Source of the DNA: CAZDKK01 sp964506245 | GTDB taxonomy: Bacteria; Eisenbacteria; RBG-16-71-46; CAIMUX01; WJJG01 | DNA length: 64,000 bases | Reading direction: 5' to 3' | NCBI GenBank assembly: GCA_964506245.1 | Contig: CAZDKK010000014.1 | Location: forward strand, 1 to 64,000 | Part shown: positions 9,741-18,315 of the stretch, piece by piece | Numbering within the stretch: position 1 is the stretch's first letter | How the letters are laid out: each line of letters begins with the position of its first letter | Translations under genes and position numbers: made by a program | The notes under the pieces: generated by a model | What the model saw: only the letters and a program-made list of their open reading frames with translations | Told to the model about the DNA's origin: nothing | Database searches by the model: none

Positions 9741-10704
9741 AGTCACCTCCCGAGGATGAAATCACGCCACTCGCACTCGATTTGGCACCACACAGAACCA
9801 GAACAACGTCGCGGCGGCGGATTCATGACACGAAACGACATCACGGACCTGGAAGTCGTCCGAGATGCGCCGTTCGTTCTTGAATGTCGGGCGCCGGCGT
9901 TGTTCTCCGAGTGTACGAGCTGCCCGCGGCACTGGATGTCGACCACGGGATCGACCATAAGATGGATCTGCACCAGGAACATCGATGATGGATTCGAACG
10001 CCCCTGCGATCCCCGAGCACGACAGACCGGCCGCCGCGGCGGTCAGCGGTCCGTACAGGCCCCTTGCCCCGTCGGGGGCCAGGGGGTCTACGGACTCCGG
10101 CTTTCGTACCCCGAAGGTGCGTGAGGCCGCTCTCGGTAAGAGGCCCGGGACCATCGGTAAGGTGATGATGGAGGACGCGGCCACTTTCCTGCGGTACTTC
10201 GCTGTGAACTACCCGGGCACCCGTGGCCAGGCCCGGGGCATGCGCTGTGAGAGCGCCCCTCCGACAAGAGCTCACTCCACCGGTTCGAGTGCAAAATCGC
10301 CTTCCTCGGCAGCGATGCACCCGATGGGATCGCCGGTCTCACGCACCTGAGGGACACCCCGTCGGTGCCGATGGGGACCCGAAATCCCCGGAGCGGCCCC
10401 GGCCCTGGGTCGTCCGCTCGAGCCTGCCGTCGAGGGGGACACGCCTGCCACCCCACGATCCATCTGACCACGGGGGGCGGATTGGTGTACGCTCCGGTTG
10501 GGATATCCGTTCCGGTTGGTATCTCCGCTCCGGCGGTGGATCTCCAAATCTGGATGCAAGCTGGCGCCGAGGCTCCCCCGGGATCCCGGTTCGGGCGCGA
10601 GAAGCCCGTTGAATCCCGCCGGCCGCGAGTGTTCCTCAGGCGGAGGATGGGGCGGTCGCGATCGATGGTGCGGGCCCGGTGGGCCCCAGGTGAAAGGCGA
10701 GGCG
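9741..10704. other. Long intergenic region with no convincing gene
   Basis: Almost 1 kb separates the divergent beta-helix and anti-sigma-like genes. Both strands have open frames of 120-160 codons, but none has a good ribosome binding site, a signal peptide or recognisable motifs, and they overlap one another, as shadows in GC-rich DNA do. The only structured element I see is a triple 18-base direct repeat at 10493-10546. Promoters for both flanking genes must lie here; I could not assign them. Confidence 0.4.
10493..10546. repeat. Three tandem 18-bp degenerate repeats (iteron-like)
   Basis: Units start at 10493, 10511 and 10529, each beginning TCCGG. The first two are TCCGGTTGGGATATCCGT and TCCGGTTGGTATCTCCGC; the third is more diverged (TCCGGCGGTGGATCTCC). 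They lie about 160 bases before the anti-sigma-like gene. They could be stacked regulator sites or chance low-complexity sequence. The exact 18-base spacing, close to two helical turns, favours protein binding on one face. Confidence 0.35.
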
Positions 10705-11529
10705 ATGCCCGAACGCAAGAGGGAGACCGGGGGCGAGGGAAACGAAGGCTTCGCGTGCGTGGAACCGGCCCTGGGCAGCGAGCTGTGGCAATACGGGCTG
10801 CCCTCCCTCGACGCGAATCTCAGGGAGCGCCTCGAGCGCCACGTGCAAATCTGCGACGCGTGCCGCATGGCGCTGGCGATCGAGCGCCGCGTCGCGAGCG
10901 GCCTGAAAGACGGCACCCTGAGGCTCGATACCGCCCAAGCCCGCCGGCCCCTTTCCCTGCTGTTGCCGATCCTGCGCCCGACAGCGCGGTCGGTCTGGGC
11001 TCGCGTGAGCGCTGCCGCCGGGGCGTGCGCGCTGGCAGCCAGCGTCGCGCTGATGATCCTGCTGCCGCCGCACGCAGGCGATTCCGGACGGCTGTCGCGC
11101 TCGGAGACCTCCCCGATCGGTTTCACAAGGCCGGTCGAGGGTGAGGTCACACTGGATCGCACCCCGGAGCTCTCCTGGCAGCCGATCGAGGGAGCGACCG
11201 CCTATCGCGTCGTCCTGCGGGAGATCGGTGGAACCTATACATGGACGGGCGAGACCCAAGCGCTGGCTATTCGCGTGCCCGCGAACGCCCCGCTGCCTTC
11301 GGCGGCGAGGGCGCGGGCGCTGCTCGAGCCGATACCGGCCGACGTGGCCGCGCCCGGCGGGGTCAGCGTCTCCTTTGAGACCGCGGGGCTCCCCCGCTAC
11401 CTGGGCTACCGGGTGGGTGCGAGCGCGGCCGGGGCGCGCGTCGCCGGGGCGGCGGGCGCAGCTCTGCTGGCCGCGTCGTTGCTGATCCGCCTGTGGAGGC
11501 CTCCGCGGGCCTCGTACCCGCCGGCATAG
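10705..11529 (+). CDS. zf-HC2 anti-sigma-factor-like membrane protein
   Basis: 274 residues from the ATG at 10705, with a purine-rich GGCGAGG upstream. Residues 40-60 (RHVQICDACRMAL) contain His46-x3-Cys50-x2-Cys53, the zinc-binding anti-sigma motif. A transmembrane helix spans about residues 101-120. An extracytoplasmic Ig/FN3-like domain follows (SPIGFTRPVEGEVTLDRTPE, LSWQPIEGATAYRVVL), and a second hydrophobic helix lies near the C-terminus (about 245-262). Such proteins hold an ECF sigma factor at the membrane. No sigma gene is adjacent; the only one in the window starts at 15976. The pairing is therefore unproven, and a sensor role with another partner is possible. Confidence 0.65.
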   Translation: MPERKRETGGEGNEGFACVEPALGSELWQYGLPSLDANLRERLERHVQICDACRMALAIERRVASGLKDGTLRLDTAQARRPLSLLLPILRPTARSVWARVSAAAGACALAASVALMILLPPHAGDSGRLSRSETSPIGFTRPVEGEVTLDRTPELSWQPIEGATAYRVVLREIGGTYTWTGETQALAIRVPANAPLPSAARARALLEPIPADVAAPGGVSVSFETAGLPRYLGYRVGASAAGARVAGAAGAALLAASLLIRLWRPPRASYPPA

Positions 11530-11705
11530 GATCCCGAAGCACGCGACTGACCGGAGCGAGACCTTGGGGGAATCATGCGGGGGCTTTGCCACGGTTCGCA
11601 GGATCGCCTAGGATCGCTGGGGAATCTTGAAACCCACTTGGGTCGACTGTTCCAACAACGAGTGGGCTCTTGAGCGAGTTGGGCTGGACAACAGCGGAGG
11701 CTGCT

Positions 11706-12335
11706 ATGAGAAAGGTGCTCCTCGGCGTTCTGTGTCTCGTCGCGTTTGTGCTGGTTCTGGCTTCCTGTGATCGAAGCGTGCCGGTGATCGAGCCGGAGGC
11801 GGGAGGTGGGTCAGTCGGCGGGGTGCCCATGGTCAGGCCTCCGTCCGACATGAAGATGTACCTCCTCTGGACTGGTTTCGATGCGGCCGCCCATGTCGAA
11901 CACACCTGGCCGATCCCCGACCCTGAGGAAGCCTACACGCTCACATGGACACCCGAGGGGTGGGGGGACGGGTTCGAATTCAAGCTGGAAATCCCAGCAA
12001 TGGCCCTCCCGTCTTATGTCGATGCCATCACGCTGAGGGTCTGCGCAAAGGATGTCGCGCACCCTGAGTATCCTCCCGTCTACGAATTCGTGCCGGATGT
12101 GGACTTCCTCGGAGAGATGGAGGCTGCAGTCACCCTGTACTATCCACCTTGGCTCACCGCAAGTCAGAACGGAGCCTACGCGAAGTACTGCTTCTGGCCG
12201 GAATACCCAGGGTCGAACAACTTCGCGTACTCGGACTGGGATGTCCACCGGCCCGACACCCCTGCGGGCAGAAGGATCCGGTTCTCGACCGGGCATTTCT
12301 CGCGCTGGGCCTCGGAACCTGCCGACCGGCCTTGA
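11706..12335 (+). CDS. Lipoprotein of unknown function
   Basis: 209 residues from the ATG at 11706, which has CGGAGG five bases upstream. The N-terminus (MRKVLLGVLCLVAFVLVLASC) is a classical lipoprotein signal with lipobox LASC, so the mature protein begins at Cys21. The rest looks like one beta-rich domain (TLTWTPEGWGDGFEFKLEIP, AAVTLYYPPW, RIRFSTGHFSRWA). The closing pattern, in which positive values and the phrase GHFSRWA recur, resembles ZU5-like or other all-beta surface domains, but I cannot name the family. It follows the anti-sigma-like gene by 176 bases. Confidence 0.65.
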   Translation: MRKVLLGVLCLVAFVLVLASCDRSVPVIEPEAGGGSVGGVPMVRPPSDMKMYLLWTGFDAAAHVEHTWPIPDPEEAYTLTWTPEGWGDGFEFKLEIPAMALPSYVDAITLRVCAKDVAHPEYPPVYEFVPDVDFLGEMEAAVTLYYPPWLTASQNGAYAKYCFWPEYPGSNNFAYSDWDVHRPDTPAGRRIRFSTGHFSRWASEPADRP

Positions 12336-12427
12336 TACCAGTGGGTGGGTTCGTCGCCGGGAGGAGCGATATCCAGTCGCCTTGTCCCGGATGAGCCGGA
12401 ACCACGACGAACCTCGAGGTTCAAGTG

Positions 12428-12454
12428 GCGGGCGGCGGTTCAAGCGCCGCCCGC
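12428..12454. terminator. Perfect 10-bp hairpin between convergent genes
   Basis: GCGGGCGGCG (12428-12437) and CGCCGCCCGC (12445-12454) are exact inverted repeats around a 7-base loop. The hairpin overlaps the stop codon and last codons of the TPR-CHAT gene and lies about 90 bases past the lipoprotein stop, so it can serve both. It has no T-run, as is common in GC-rich genomes. Confidence 0.5.
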
Positions 12455-15400
12455 TCGCTGGCTCCCGCCGGCGAGGTCATCGTGGCCGATGAGACGGTAG
12501 AAGGCCCAGAAGTAGGGATGAGCCCAATCGGGTCGCGCCGCCCTGACCTCCTGCTGCGCCGAGCGCAGCGCTGCTGCCTTCGTCTCCCCACTCAGCCAGT
12601 GCGTGTAGAAGCGCGCGGCCAGGACTCTCGACGCCTCGTCGTCCACGCGGATCGATGCAGCCACGACCGACCGCGCCCCCGCCCCCAGGAAGGCCCGGGC
12701 GAAGTCCATGAGCGCGGGACCCGCTGTGTGTCGCGTGGCCCCCTCGCAACAGGAGAGGTAGACAAGCTCGGCTCGCAGCTTGAGCCCACTCACCGCGGGG
12801 AGTGTCAGAGGGGGCGCGTCGGAGGGACCCGCCAGCCGCAGCGCCGCACGAGCAGGCAGGCCCTGGTAGATCACCGCGTGCGATGCGATGTGAATCACGT
12901 CGAAGTCCCGCAACGCGTCCGCTCCCATGCGCCCCCATGCGCCCTCGGCGCCCAAGCGCAGGGTCGCGCGGCCGGAAGGCCACAGCGCGGCAACCTCGCG
13001 AGCCTCGGCTTCGGCATGCCTGAGGCTCGGCATGCTCTCCCTCTCCGCCAACCCTTCCCCCTCGACGGCGCCATCGACGCCAAGGATCAGTGCCTGCAGC
13101 ACCGGTGGGGTCGTTCCACCCCTCTCCGAGGCTCGGTCGACGAGGTCGGCGAGCGCGGGGGCCTCCAGAACGGGTCCGTGGTCGCACACGAGCATGGCCG
13201 CCCCACCTGAGGTGCCGGCAGTGCTCGCGTCGCCCGTGTCGCCCGTGTCGCCCGGAACGGGCAAGGCCCCCCACGGAACCGAGAAGAGAAGGTCATCGGG
13301 CACGATCCTCAAGGTCGCGCCTGCGGGCCATTTCGCCATGACCGGGCCGAGCAGCAGGCGGCTGACCTCCACGAGCGCGATAGGATCCGGCGGCCGGCCG
13401 GGCGTGGCCAGGTCCGCCACGACCGGCCAGATCTCTGCGCTCAGCGTCTCTCGGCCGGGGAGCTGATGGATGGTCACCCCTGCAGCGTCGGCCACCCAGA
13501 CGAAGGACCGATCGCGCCCGACGAAATAGGCGGCCACGGGTCCCTGCCCGGGGTCGCACAGGTCCCGCAGTTCCATCTGCGCTGTCACCCCGGATGCATC
13601 GGCCGGACGCGTGCCCCAGCGGCTCTCCTCGGCGAGGATGAGCGTCTCCCAGCCACGCCGGTCGGGCGCACCCAGGCCGGCGTGATCCACATAGAGGCCC
13701 ACCAGCACCTCGGTCAGATCGCGCCGGGCATCCTCGCTGAAGGCACGCAGCTCGGCGGTGTTGGACGAACCGCATTCGAAGCTCAGGAACTCGTGGGCCT
13801 GCATCACTTCGGCCTGCGCTTCCCGCCACCGGCCCAGGGCCGCCAGCGAGCGACCCCGTTCGATGTGTACCCTGGCCGCCAGGTCGGGCGGCGCGTGCCG
13901 AGTGCTCTGCGCCAGCACCTGGTCGAAGCATTCCAGCGCGCGCTCGTGCGCGCCATCGCGCGCGTAGGTGATACCGAGGAACACGAGCGTGGAGAGCTTG
14001 GTGCGGTAGCGCCCGCCATAGGTGCTCTCGGACTGGGAGGCAAGGAACAGCTCGCGGGCCTCGTTCGTGCGACTTTGGTCGAGCAGGATGTGCCCGAGAC
14101 CGAATCGGCTCGTGGCCAGCTGGTCGACGTCCCCACTCGACTCGGCGATGGCCAGGCACCGCCGGAAGGATGCCTCCGCCTCTCGGAGGTCACCGCGCAG
14201 CATGGCCAGCTCCCCGGCGCAGCGATGATAGGCCCAGGACTGCGCAGTGGGCACGGCGGCGTCAGCAACCGTTCGGGCCTGGTCCAGGGCCTCACGCGCT
14301 CTGCGGAACTCGCCGTGGGCGGCCAGGAAGTCGGTCATCGCGATGTAGAACTCCGCCCGCCGGTCTTCATTGGTTTGCCAGCCGTGGAGTGCCCCCCGCA
14401 CGCGCTCCAGGCGGCCGAGGGCTTCGTAGGCGAGCCGTGGCTCCCCCATCTCGAGACCGCGCTGGATGATCTGGAGCATGAGCCGCGCTTCGTCGGCTGG
14501 GGTGGTGCTGCCCCGCGCGCGGTCGAAGGCGAGGTCGAGCAGCGACTCGGCCGCGGCGTAGTAGCCCATCTGCGAATAGAGCTCAGCTTCGAACATCGGA
14601 AACATGGCGCGATTGCGCTCGTTCCTGGAGGCTTCCACCCACCGGCGCGCCTCCCTCATGTAGACGAGGCTCGAGTCCAGGTCCCCGAGGCGGCGGTAGT
14701 CGTCGGACACGTTGACCAGATTGCGCGGGGCGTTGAACGAATCCCCGATCGCGATCGAACGGGCAACCGACCGAAGGTCATAAACGAGCGCCTGACGCAC
14801 GTTTCCGAGTTCACTCAGAGTCGTCGCATAGAGGTCGAGGCAGTTGATGTGCAGCCAGGGGAAGTCCTGTTCCTCGCATTCGCGAATGCACTCCTGGAAC
14901 ACCTCTGCGGCCCCACGATACTCGCGCCGTGCATTGAGGTAGGCCCCCAGGCGGATCTTGTTCTGCACATACCAGTGGCGGTCCCCCGCCCTGTCGGCCA
15001 TGTCCATCGCCAGGACGATCGCCTGCAGCGCATCGTCCAAGCGATCCTCGCGCACGAGATACTTGGCCATATCGAACCAGAGTTGCCCTTCGAGCCGCGC
15101 CCCCGCCAGGGCGCGCGCGGGCGCAGCCTGATCGATCAGCAGACGCACAGCGGCGAGGTTCTCACCGCGGTCACTGAGAAGTCGCGCCATGCGAAGGGCC
15201 AGCACGGTGCGCTGCAGTGTGTCCAGCTCAGCCGCCCGACTCCACGCGTGGCGTATTCCTGCGCCGCGGGAGCCTTGGCTGTAGCCGGGACGGCTTCGTA
15301 CGAACGCCCCGACGGGGGCCAGGGAGTCGGCAAACAGCGGGTGAGCCCGCATGGAATCATAGACGCTCGTCCATCCCAGCATCTCCCTGTACTGGGCGGC

Positions 15401-15808
15401 GAGGTCGATCCACAGGAAGTTGGTGGGGTCGCTGCGCCACAGCTCGCGGAGTTCTCGACCCGCCGCCGCGCGCGAGGCCGGCCGTTGGATGCGGAGGTCG
15501 AGATCGTTGAACCGGACAACGTCCCGCGCAGCCCGATTGTCGGGCTGGGGTTGCTCCAGGGCGGCCCGCGCGGCGCGCACCGCGGGTCCGAGCTCCTCGG
15601 AGAGCGGCACGCCGGTCAGGTCGTAGGAGCGAGACTCGGCTTGGGCGTGATCCCCGGAGTGCGAGCAGCCGGCGAGGGGCATGGCGACTGCCGTGCCGAG
15701 GATCACCCAGGCCGCGAGGGCTGCCGTCGGCGAGACTCCCGGAGCGCCACGGACCCCGGCGAGCATGTGGGTGATGGCCTGCCCTACCGTTCTTCGAACC
15801 GCGCTCAT
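12440..15808 (-). CDS. Predicted lipoprotein TPR-CHAT (caspase-like) protease
   Basis: 1122 residues from the ATG at 15808, preceded by AAGGAGAAG; an in-frame ATG 45 bases upstream has no such site. A hydrophobic segment ends in the lipobox PLAGC48, suggesting membrane anchoring. Residues from about 180 to 720 are helical tetratricopeptide-type repeats. The C-terminal CHAT domain (clan CD, caspase fold) has the catalytic pair His977 (HIASHA) and Cys1021 (YLSCCEG), then the conserved SVVAASIRVDD and HPYFWAFYRLIG. CHAT proteins cleave protein targets recognised through their repeats; export of one is unusual. It is divergent from the ECF sigma gene, with 167 bases between. Its end overlaps the 12428 hairpin. 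Confidence 0.88.
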   Translation of the reverse strand: MSAVRRTVGQAITHMLAGVRGAPGVSPTAALAAWVILGTAVAMPLAGCSHSGDHAQAESRSYDLTGVPLSEELGPAVRAARAALEQPQPDNRAARDVVRFNDLDLRIQRPASRAAAGRELRELWRSDPTNFLWIDLAAQYREMLGWTSVYDSMRAHPLFADSLAPVGAFVRSRPGYSQGSRGAGIRHAWSRAAELDTLQRTVLALRMARLLSDRGENLAAVRLLIDQAAPARALAGARLEGQLWFDMAKYLVREDRLDDALQAIVLAMDMADRAGDRHWYVQNKIRLGAYLNARREYRGAAEVFQECIRECEEQDFPWLHINCLDLYATTLSELGNVRQALVYDLRSVARSIAIGDSFNAPRNLVNVSDDYRRLGDLDSSLVYMREARRWVEASRNERNRAMFPMFEAELYSQMGYYAAAESLLDLAFDRARGSTTPADEARLMLQIIQRGLEMGEPRLAYEALGRLERVRGALHGWQTNEDRRAEFYIAMTDFLAAHGEFRRAREALDQARTVADAAVPTAQSWAYHRCAGELAMLRGDLREAEASFRRCLAIAESSGDVDQLATSRFGLGHILLDQSRTNEARELFLASQSESTYGGRYRTKLSTLVFLGITYARDGAHERALECFDQVLAQSTRHAPPDLAARVHIERGRSLAALGRWREAQAEVMQAHEFLSFECGSSNTAELRAFSEDARRDLTEVLVGLYVDHAGLGAPDRRGWETLILAEESRWGTRPADASGVTAQMELRDLCDPGQGPVAAYFVGRDRSFVWVADAAGVTIHQLPGRETLSAEIWPVVADLATPGRPPDPIALVEVSRLLLGPVMAKWPAGATLRIVPDDLLFSVPWGALPVPGDTGDTGDASTAGTSGGAAMLVCDHGPVLEAPALADLVDRASERGGTTPPVLQALILGVDGAVEGEGLAERESMPSLRHAEAEAREVAALWPSGRATLRLGAEGAWGRMGADALRDFDVIHIASHAVIYQGLPARAALRLAGPSDAPPLTLPAVSGLKLRAELVYLSCCEGATRHTAGPALMDFARAFLGAGARSVVAASIRVDDEASRVLAARFYTHWLSGETKAAALRSAQQEVRAARPDWAHPYFWAFYRLIGHDDLAGGSQRAGGA

Positions 15809-15961
15809 GCTCGGCTTCTCCTTGGCCCGCACCTGGACAGAGTCGGCGTGCACCCGTAGAATCCATGTAATTGTTTGGATCTGGGGCCCTTCGAACCAGA
15901 GCGTCCCGATCCAGGGGCACCGTGTGATCGCCCTCGCCGAGGACCAGTCAGGAAAGCGTAC

Positions 15962-15979
15962 ATGCGCCGCCTGTTATGA
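15962..15979 (+). promoter_or_regulatory. Possible five-codon leader ORF coupled to the sigma gene
   Basis: An AGGA-preceded ATG at 15962 opens a MRRLL reading frame whose TGA stop overlaps the ATG of the ECF sigma gene (TTATGA). The sigma start itself has no Shine-Dalgarno sequence, so the mini-frame may deliver ribosomes by termination-reinitiation. This is inferred only from the layout. Confidence 0.3.
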
Positions 15980-16590
15980 GGCAAGAACGAGGCAGGGACT
16001 CGACCGAACCGGATACCCTCCCCACGCTCGCTGCCCGGCTGGCCGACGGGGATGAGGGCGCCGCAGAACCGCTCTGCCGGATCCTCTCGGGGCCGGTGCA
16101 CAAGGCGGCATCGGGTTTCTTTCCCAGCGGCTCTCCCGACCTGCAAGACGTCGTCCAGGAGACCCTGATCGCGGTGCTCGCCTACCTTCGCCGGAACCGG
16201 GGCTTCGAGGGGGACCTCACGAGCTTCGCCGTGACCGTGGCGCGCAACCGCTGCCGCAACATCGTCAATCAGCGCGCCCGGCGCCCCGAGACGCCGATCG
16301 AGCCGCTCGCGGAGTGGATCGCTCACCCCCAGCGCAGCCCGCTCGATCTGCTCGTGGAGCGCGAGGTTCTCGATCTACTGCAGCGGGCGCTCGACTCGCT
16401 CGGCAGCGCCTGCCGGATCCTGCTGCGGGCGTTCTATGTAGAAGGGCAATCCATCGAGGCGATCCGGCGTCAGATGGGGCTCAAGACGGTCCAGGGGGTT
16501 TACTACCGGCGGGCGAGTTGCCTGGCGCAGCTCGGCCGGATCCTCCAGAGATCTCTGGGTGAGCACAGACCTCCCGCGCCGGCTGATTAG
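15976..16590 (+). CDS. ECF-type RNA polymerase sigma factor
   Basis: 204 residues. Region 2 is visible in DLQDVVQETLIAVLAYL, and RGFEGDLTSFAVTVARNRCR matches the -10 and core-binding segment. Region 4 follows as a helix-turn-helix (LLRAFYVEGQSIEAIRRQMG, then VYYRRASCLAQL). Regions 1.1 and 3 are absent, as in extracytoplasmic-function sigma factors. It stands divergent from the TPR-CHAT gene and upstream of a beta-helix gene and a second CHAT gene, so these are candidate regulon members. The only anti-sigma candidate nearby is the zf-HC2 protein 4.4 kb away. Confidence 0.88.
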   Translation: MRQERGRDSTEPDTLPTLAARLADGDEGAAEPLCRILSGPVHKAASGFFPSGSPDLQDVVQETLIAVLAYLRRNRGFEGDLTSFAVTVARNRCRNIVNQRARRPETPIEPLAEWIAHPQRSPLDLLVEREVLDLLQRALDSLGSACRILLRAFYVEGQSIEAIRRQMGLKTVQGVYYRRASCLAQLGRILQRSLGEHRPPAPAD

Positions 16591-16599
16591 ACCCGCCCC

Positions 16600-16735
16600 A
16601 TCGGCCGCAGAGGATGCATTGCCCACCCGAGCCGTTGGCCCACTCCTGCACGAACGCGGTGATGTCGAATTCCGGGTGGTAGGCGGCGTTGGGGATGAGG
16701 CGCAGCCTGCCCCCGTAATCTGCAGCCTGGGCTAA
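16600..16735 (-). pseudogene. Possible remnant of a DNRLRE-type surface-protein domain
   Basis: On the minus strand the stretch reads YGGRLRLIPN, AAYHPEFDITAFVQEWANGSGG. The pattern D-I/V-T-x-x-V-Q-x-W-x-x-G is the signature of DNRLRE-like beta domains of secreted proteins. No start, signal peptide or continuation is present, and the frame runs into the antisense of the sigma gene. I therefore read it as a gene fragment. A chance resemblance is possible. Confidence 0.3.
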
Positions 16736-16841
16736 CGTTTGACGACGTCCGCCCGGTCGCATAGAATGTAAGGGAGGCGAGATCCCTCGAGTGCGCTGCA
16801 GCGGGTCGTGCCCGCGTCGACCACGAAAAGAGGAGGCTGCT

Positions 16842-18212
16842 ATGCTTCGCCCGATCGCTCTAGTAATCCTGGCTCTGTGCGCCTGCGGACCTTCTTGGGC
16901 TTTCACCATCCATGTGCCCGGCGACCAGCCCACCATCGCGGCTGGCCTGGCGCTGGCCGCACACGGGGACACCGTCCTCGTGGACGAGGGCACGTACTTC
17001 GAACACGACCTCCTCATGCGCTCCGGCGTGACCCTGCGGGGCGCGACGGGCTCTCCCTATGACGTGGTGATCGACGCGTCATACTTGGGCAGGGTCATGC
17101 TGGTTTCTGGGTGTGATGCTTTCACCAGGATCGAGGCAGTCACGTTTCTAGCCGGCCAGACGCAGCAAGGTGGAGGCGCTGGCGGACGGGGGGGTGGCAT
17201 CTACTGCGTCTCCTCGCTGGTCCAGATCACCCAGTGCGTGTTCTGGACCAATGTCGCCGATCAGGGTGGCGCGATGGCCTGCGACAACTCACACCCTGTC
17301 CTCACGGAATGCTGCTTCGAAGAGAACTCGGCCAACGTCGGCGGCGGCGGTGTCTACCTCCGCCTGTCAAATCCCGAGTTCTACGCCTGCAAGTTCTACA
17401 AGAACGTGTCGCTGCTCGACGGCGGGGGGTTTTTCTTGGAAACGAGTGCCCCGCTCCTCGAGGAGTGCGTTCTATTCAGCAACCAGGCCCGGTTCTGGGG
17501 CGGGGGGATGTACGCTCAGGGCGAGACGGTTCCGCATCTGCTTGGCTGCACATTTGTGGAGAACCTGACGACGCTCTCCTGGGGCAGCGCCATCTTCACC
17601 TGTGGCGACACCGAACCCCTCATTGAGAACACCGTGGTGGCCTTCAACAGCGGGGACGGGGCCATCAACGCCTATGACGTGCGGAGCCTGCCCGAGGTAG
17701 TCTGCTGCGACGTCTACGGCAACGTGGGGGGCAACTACGGCGGCGTGCTCGGCGACCAGACGGGGATCTCCGGCAACATCTCCGCAGATCCCCGCTTCTG
17801 TAACCCTTCGGACAGAGACTTCACGCTCTGGGACGACTCGCCCTGTCTGCCTGAGCACAACGAGTGCCAGGTGCTGATGGGGGCTTTGCCGCAAGGATGC
17901 GGCGGGGGCATGGATGTTCCTTCTCAGCCGGCGGTCCCCCTTCAAAGCTGCCTCATCCCGAACCCGTATGTCGCGGGATCGACGATCGTGCTCTCCCTCG
18001 CGCCAGCGGCTCCGGCGAGCTTGAGCCTCTACGACGCCCAGGGACGCTGCGTCCGCGAGTTCACCGATCTGGGGCGCGGCGGCCAGGGCGCGGACACGCT
18101 GCGCTGGGATGGCAGGGACCGGAGCGGTGCCCGGCTGCCGGCCGGTCTCTACTTCTACAGGCTCGGAGCGGGTGCGGCGAGCGCGATGGGGCGGATTCAA
18201 CTGGTGTACTAG
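16842..18212 (+). CDS. Secreted beta-helix protein with FlgD-like sorting domain
   Basis: 456 residues from the ATG at 16842, with AGAGGAGG upstream. The signal peptide ends near residue 20 (PSWAFT). The mature start (IHVPGDQPTIAAGLALAAHGDTVLVDEG) is the classic opening of parallel beta-helix proteins, followed by coils with GGGIYC, GGAMAC, GGGGVYL and GGGMYAQ turns. The C-terminal about 80 residues (SLSLYDAQGRCVREF ... GARLPAGLYFYRL) form the FlgD/Ig-like sorting domain. It is a smaller relative of the 6210-9740 protein and is probably surface-displayed. It sits between the ECF sigma factor and the second CHAT gene. Confidence 0.82.
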   Translation: MLRPIALVILALCACGPSWAFTIHVPGDQPTIAAGLALAAHGDTVLVDEGTYFEHDLLMRSGVTLRGATGSPYDVVIDASYLGRVMLVSGCDAFTRIEAVTFLAGQTQQGGGAGGRGGGIYCVSSLVQITQCVFWTNVADQGGAMACDNSHPVLTECCFEENSANVGGGGVYLRLSNPEFYACKFYKNVSLLDGGGFFLETSAPLLEECVLFSNQARFWGGGMYAQGETVPHLLGCTFVENLTTLSWGSAIFTCGDTEPLIENTVVAFNSGDGAINAYDVRSLPEVVCCDVYGNVGGNYGGVLGDQTGISGNISADPRFCNPSDRDFTLWDDSPCLPEHNECQVLMGALPQGCGGGMDVPSQPAVPLQSCLIPNPYVAGSTIVLSLAPAAPASLSLYDAQGRCVREFTDLGRGGQGADTLRWDGRDRSGARLPAGLYFYRLGAGAASAMGRIQLVY

Positions 18213-18248
18213 CATGCTGCGACCCCTCGGACAGCTCCCGAGGGCAGG

Positions 18249-18278
18249 AGGCGGTCTACTTCTCTTGAGGGACCGCCT
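18249..18278 (+). terminator. Hairpin between beta-helix and CHAT genes
   Basis: AGGCGGTC (18249-18256) and GACCGCCT (18271-18278) are exact inverted repeats with a 14-base loop, followed by TTCTCGT. It lies 37 bases after the beta-helix stop, so it may terminate or attenuate readthrough into the CHAT gene. Confidence 0.4.
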
Positions 18279-18315
18279 TCTCGTATGTGCGTCGATCGCC
18301 AAAGGGCAGGCGGGG

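Noticed and set aside
9985..10350. Plus-strand frame of 121 codons in the 9.7-10.7 kb gap
   Set aside because: No ribosome binding site, no recognisable motif, and equally long frames on the other strand.
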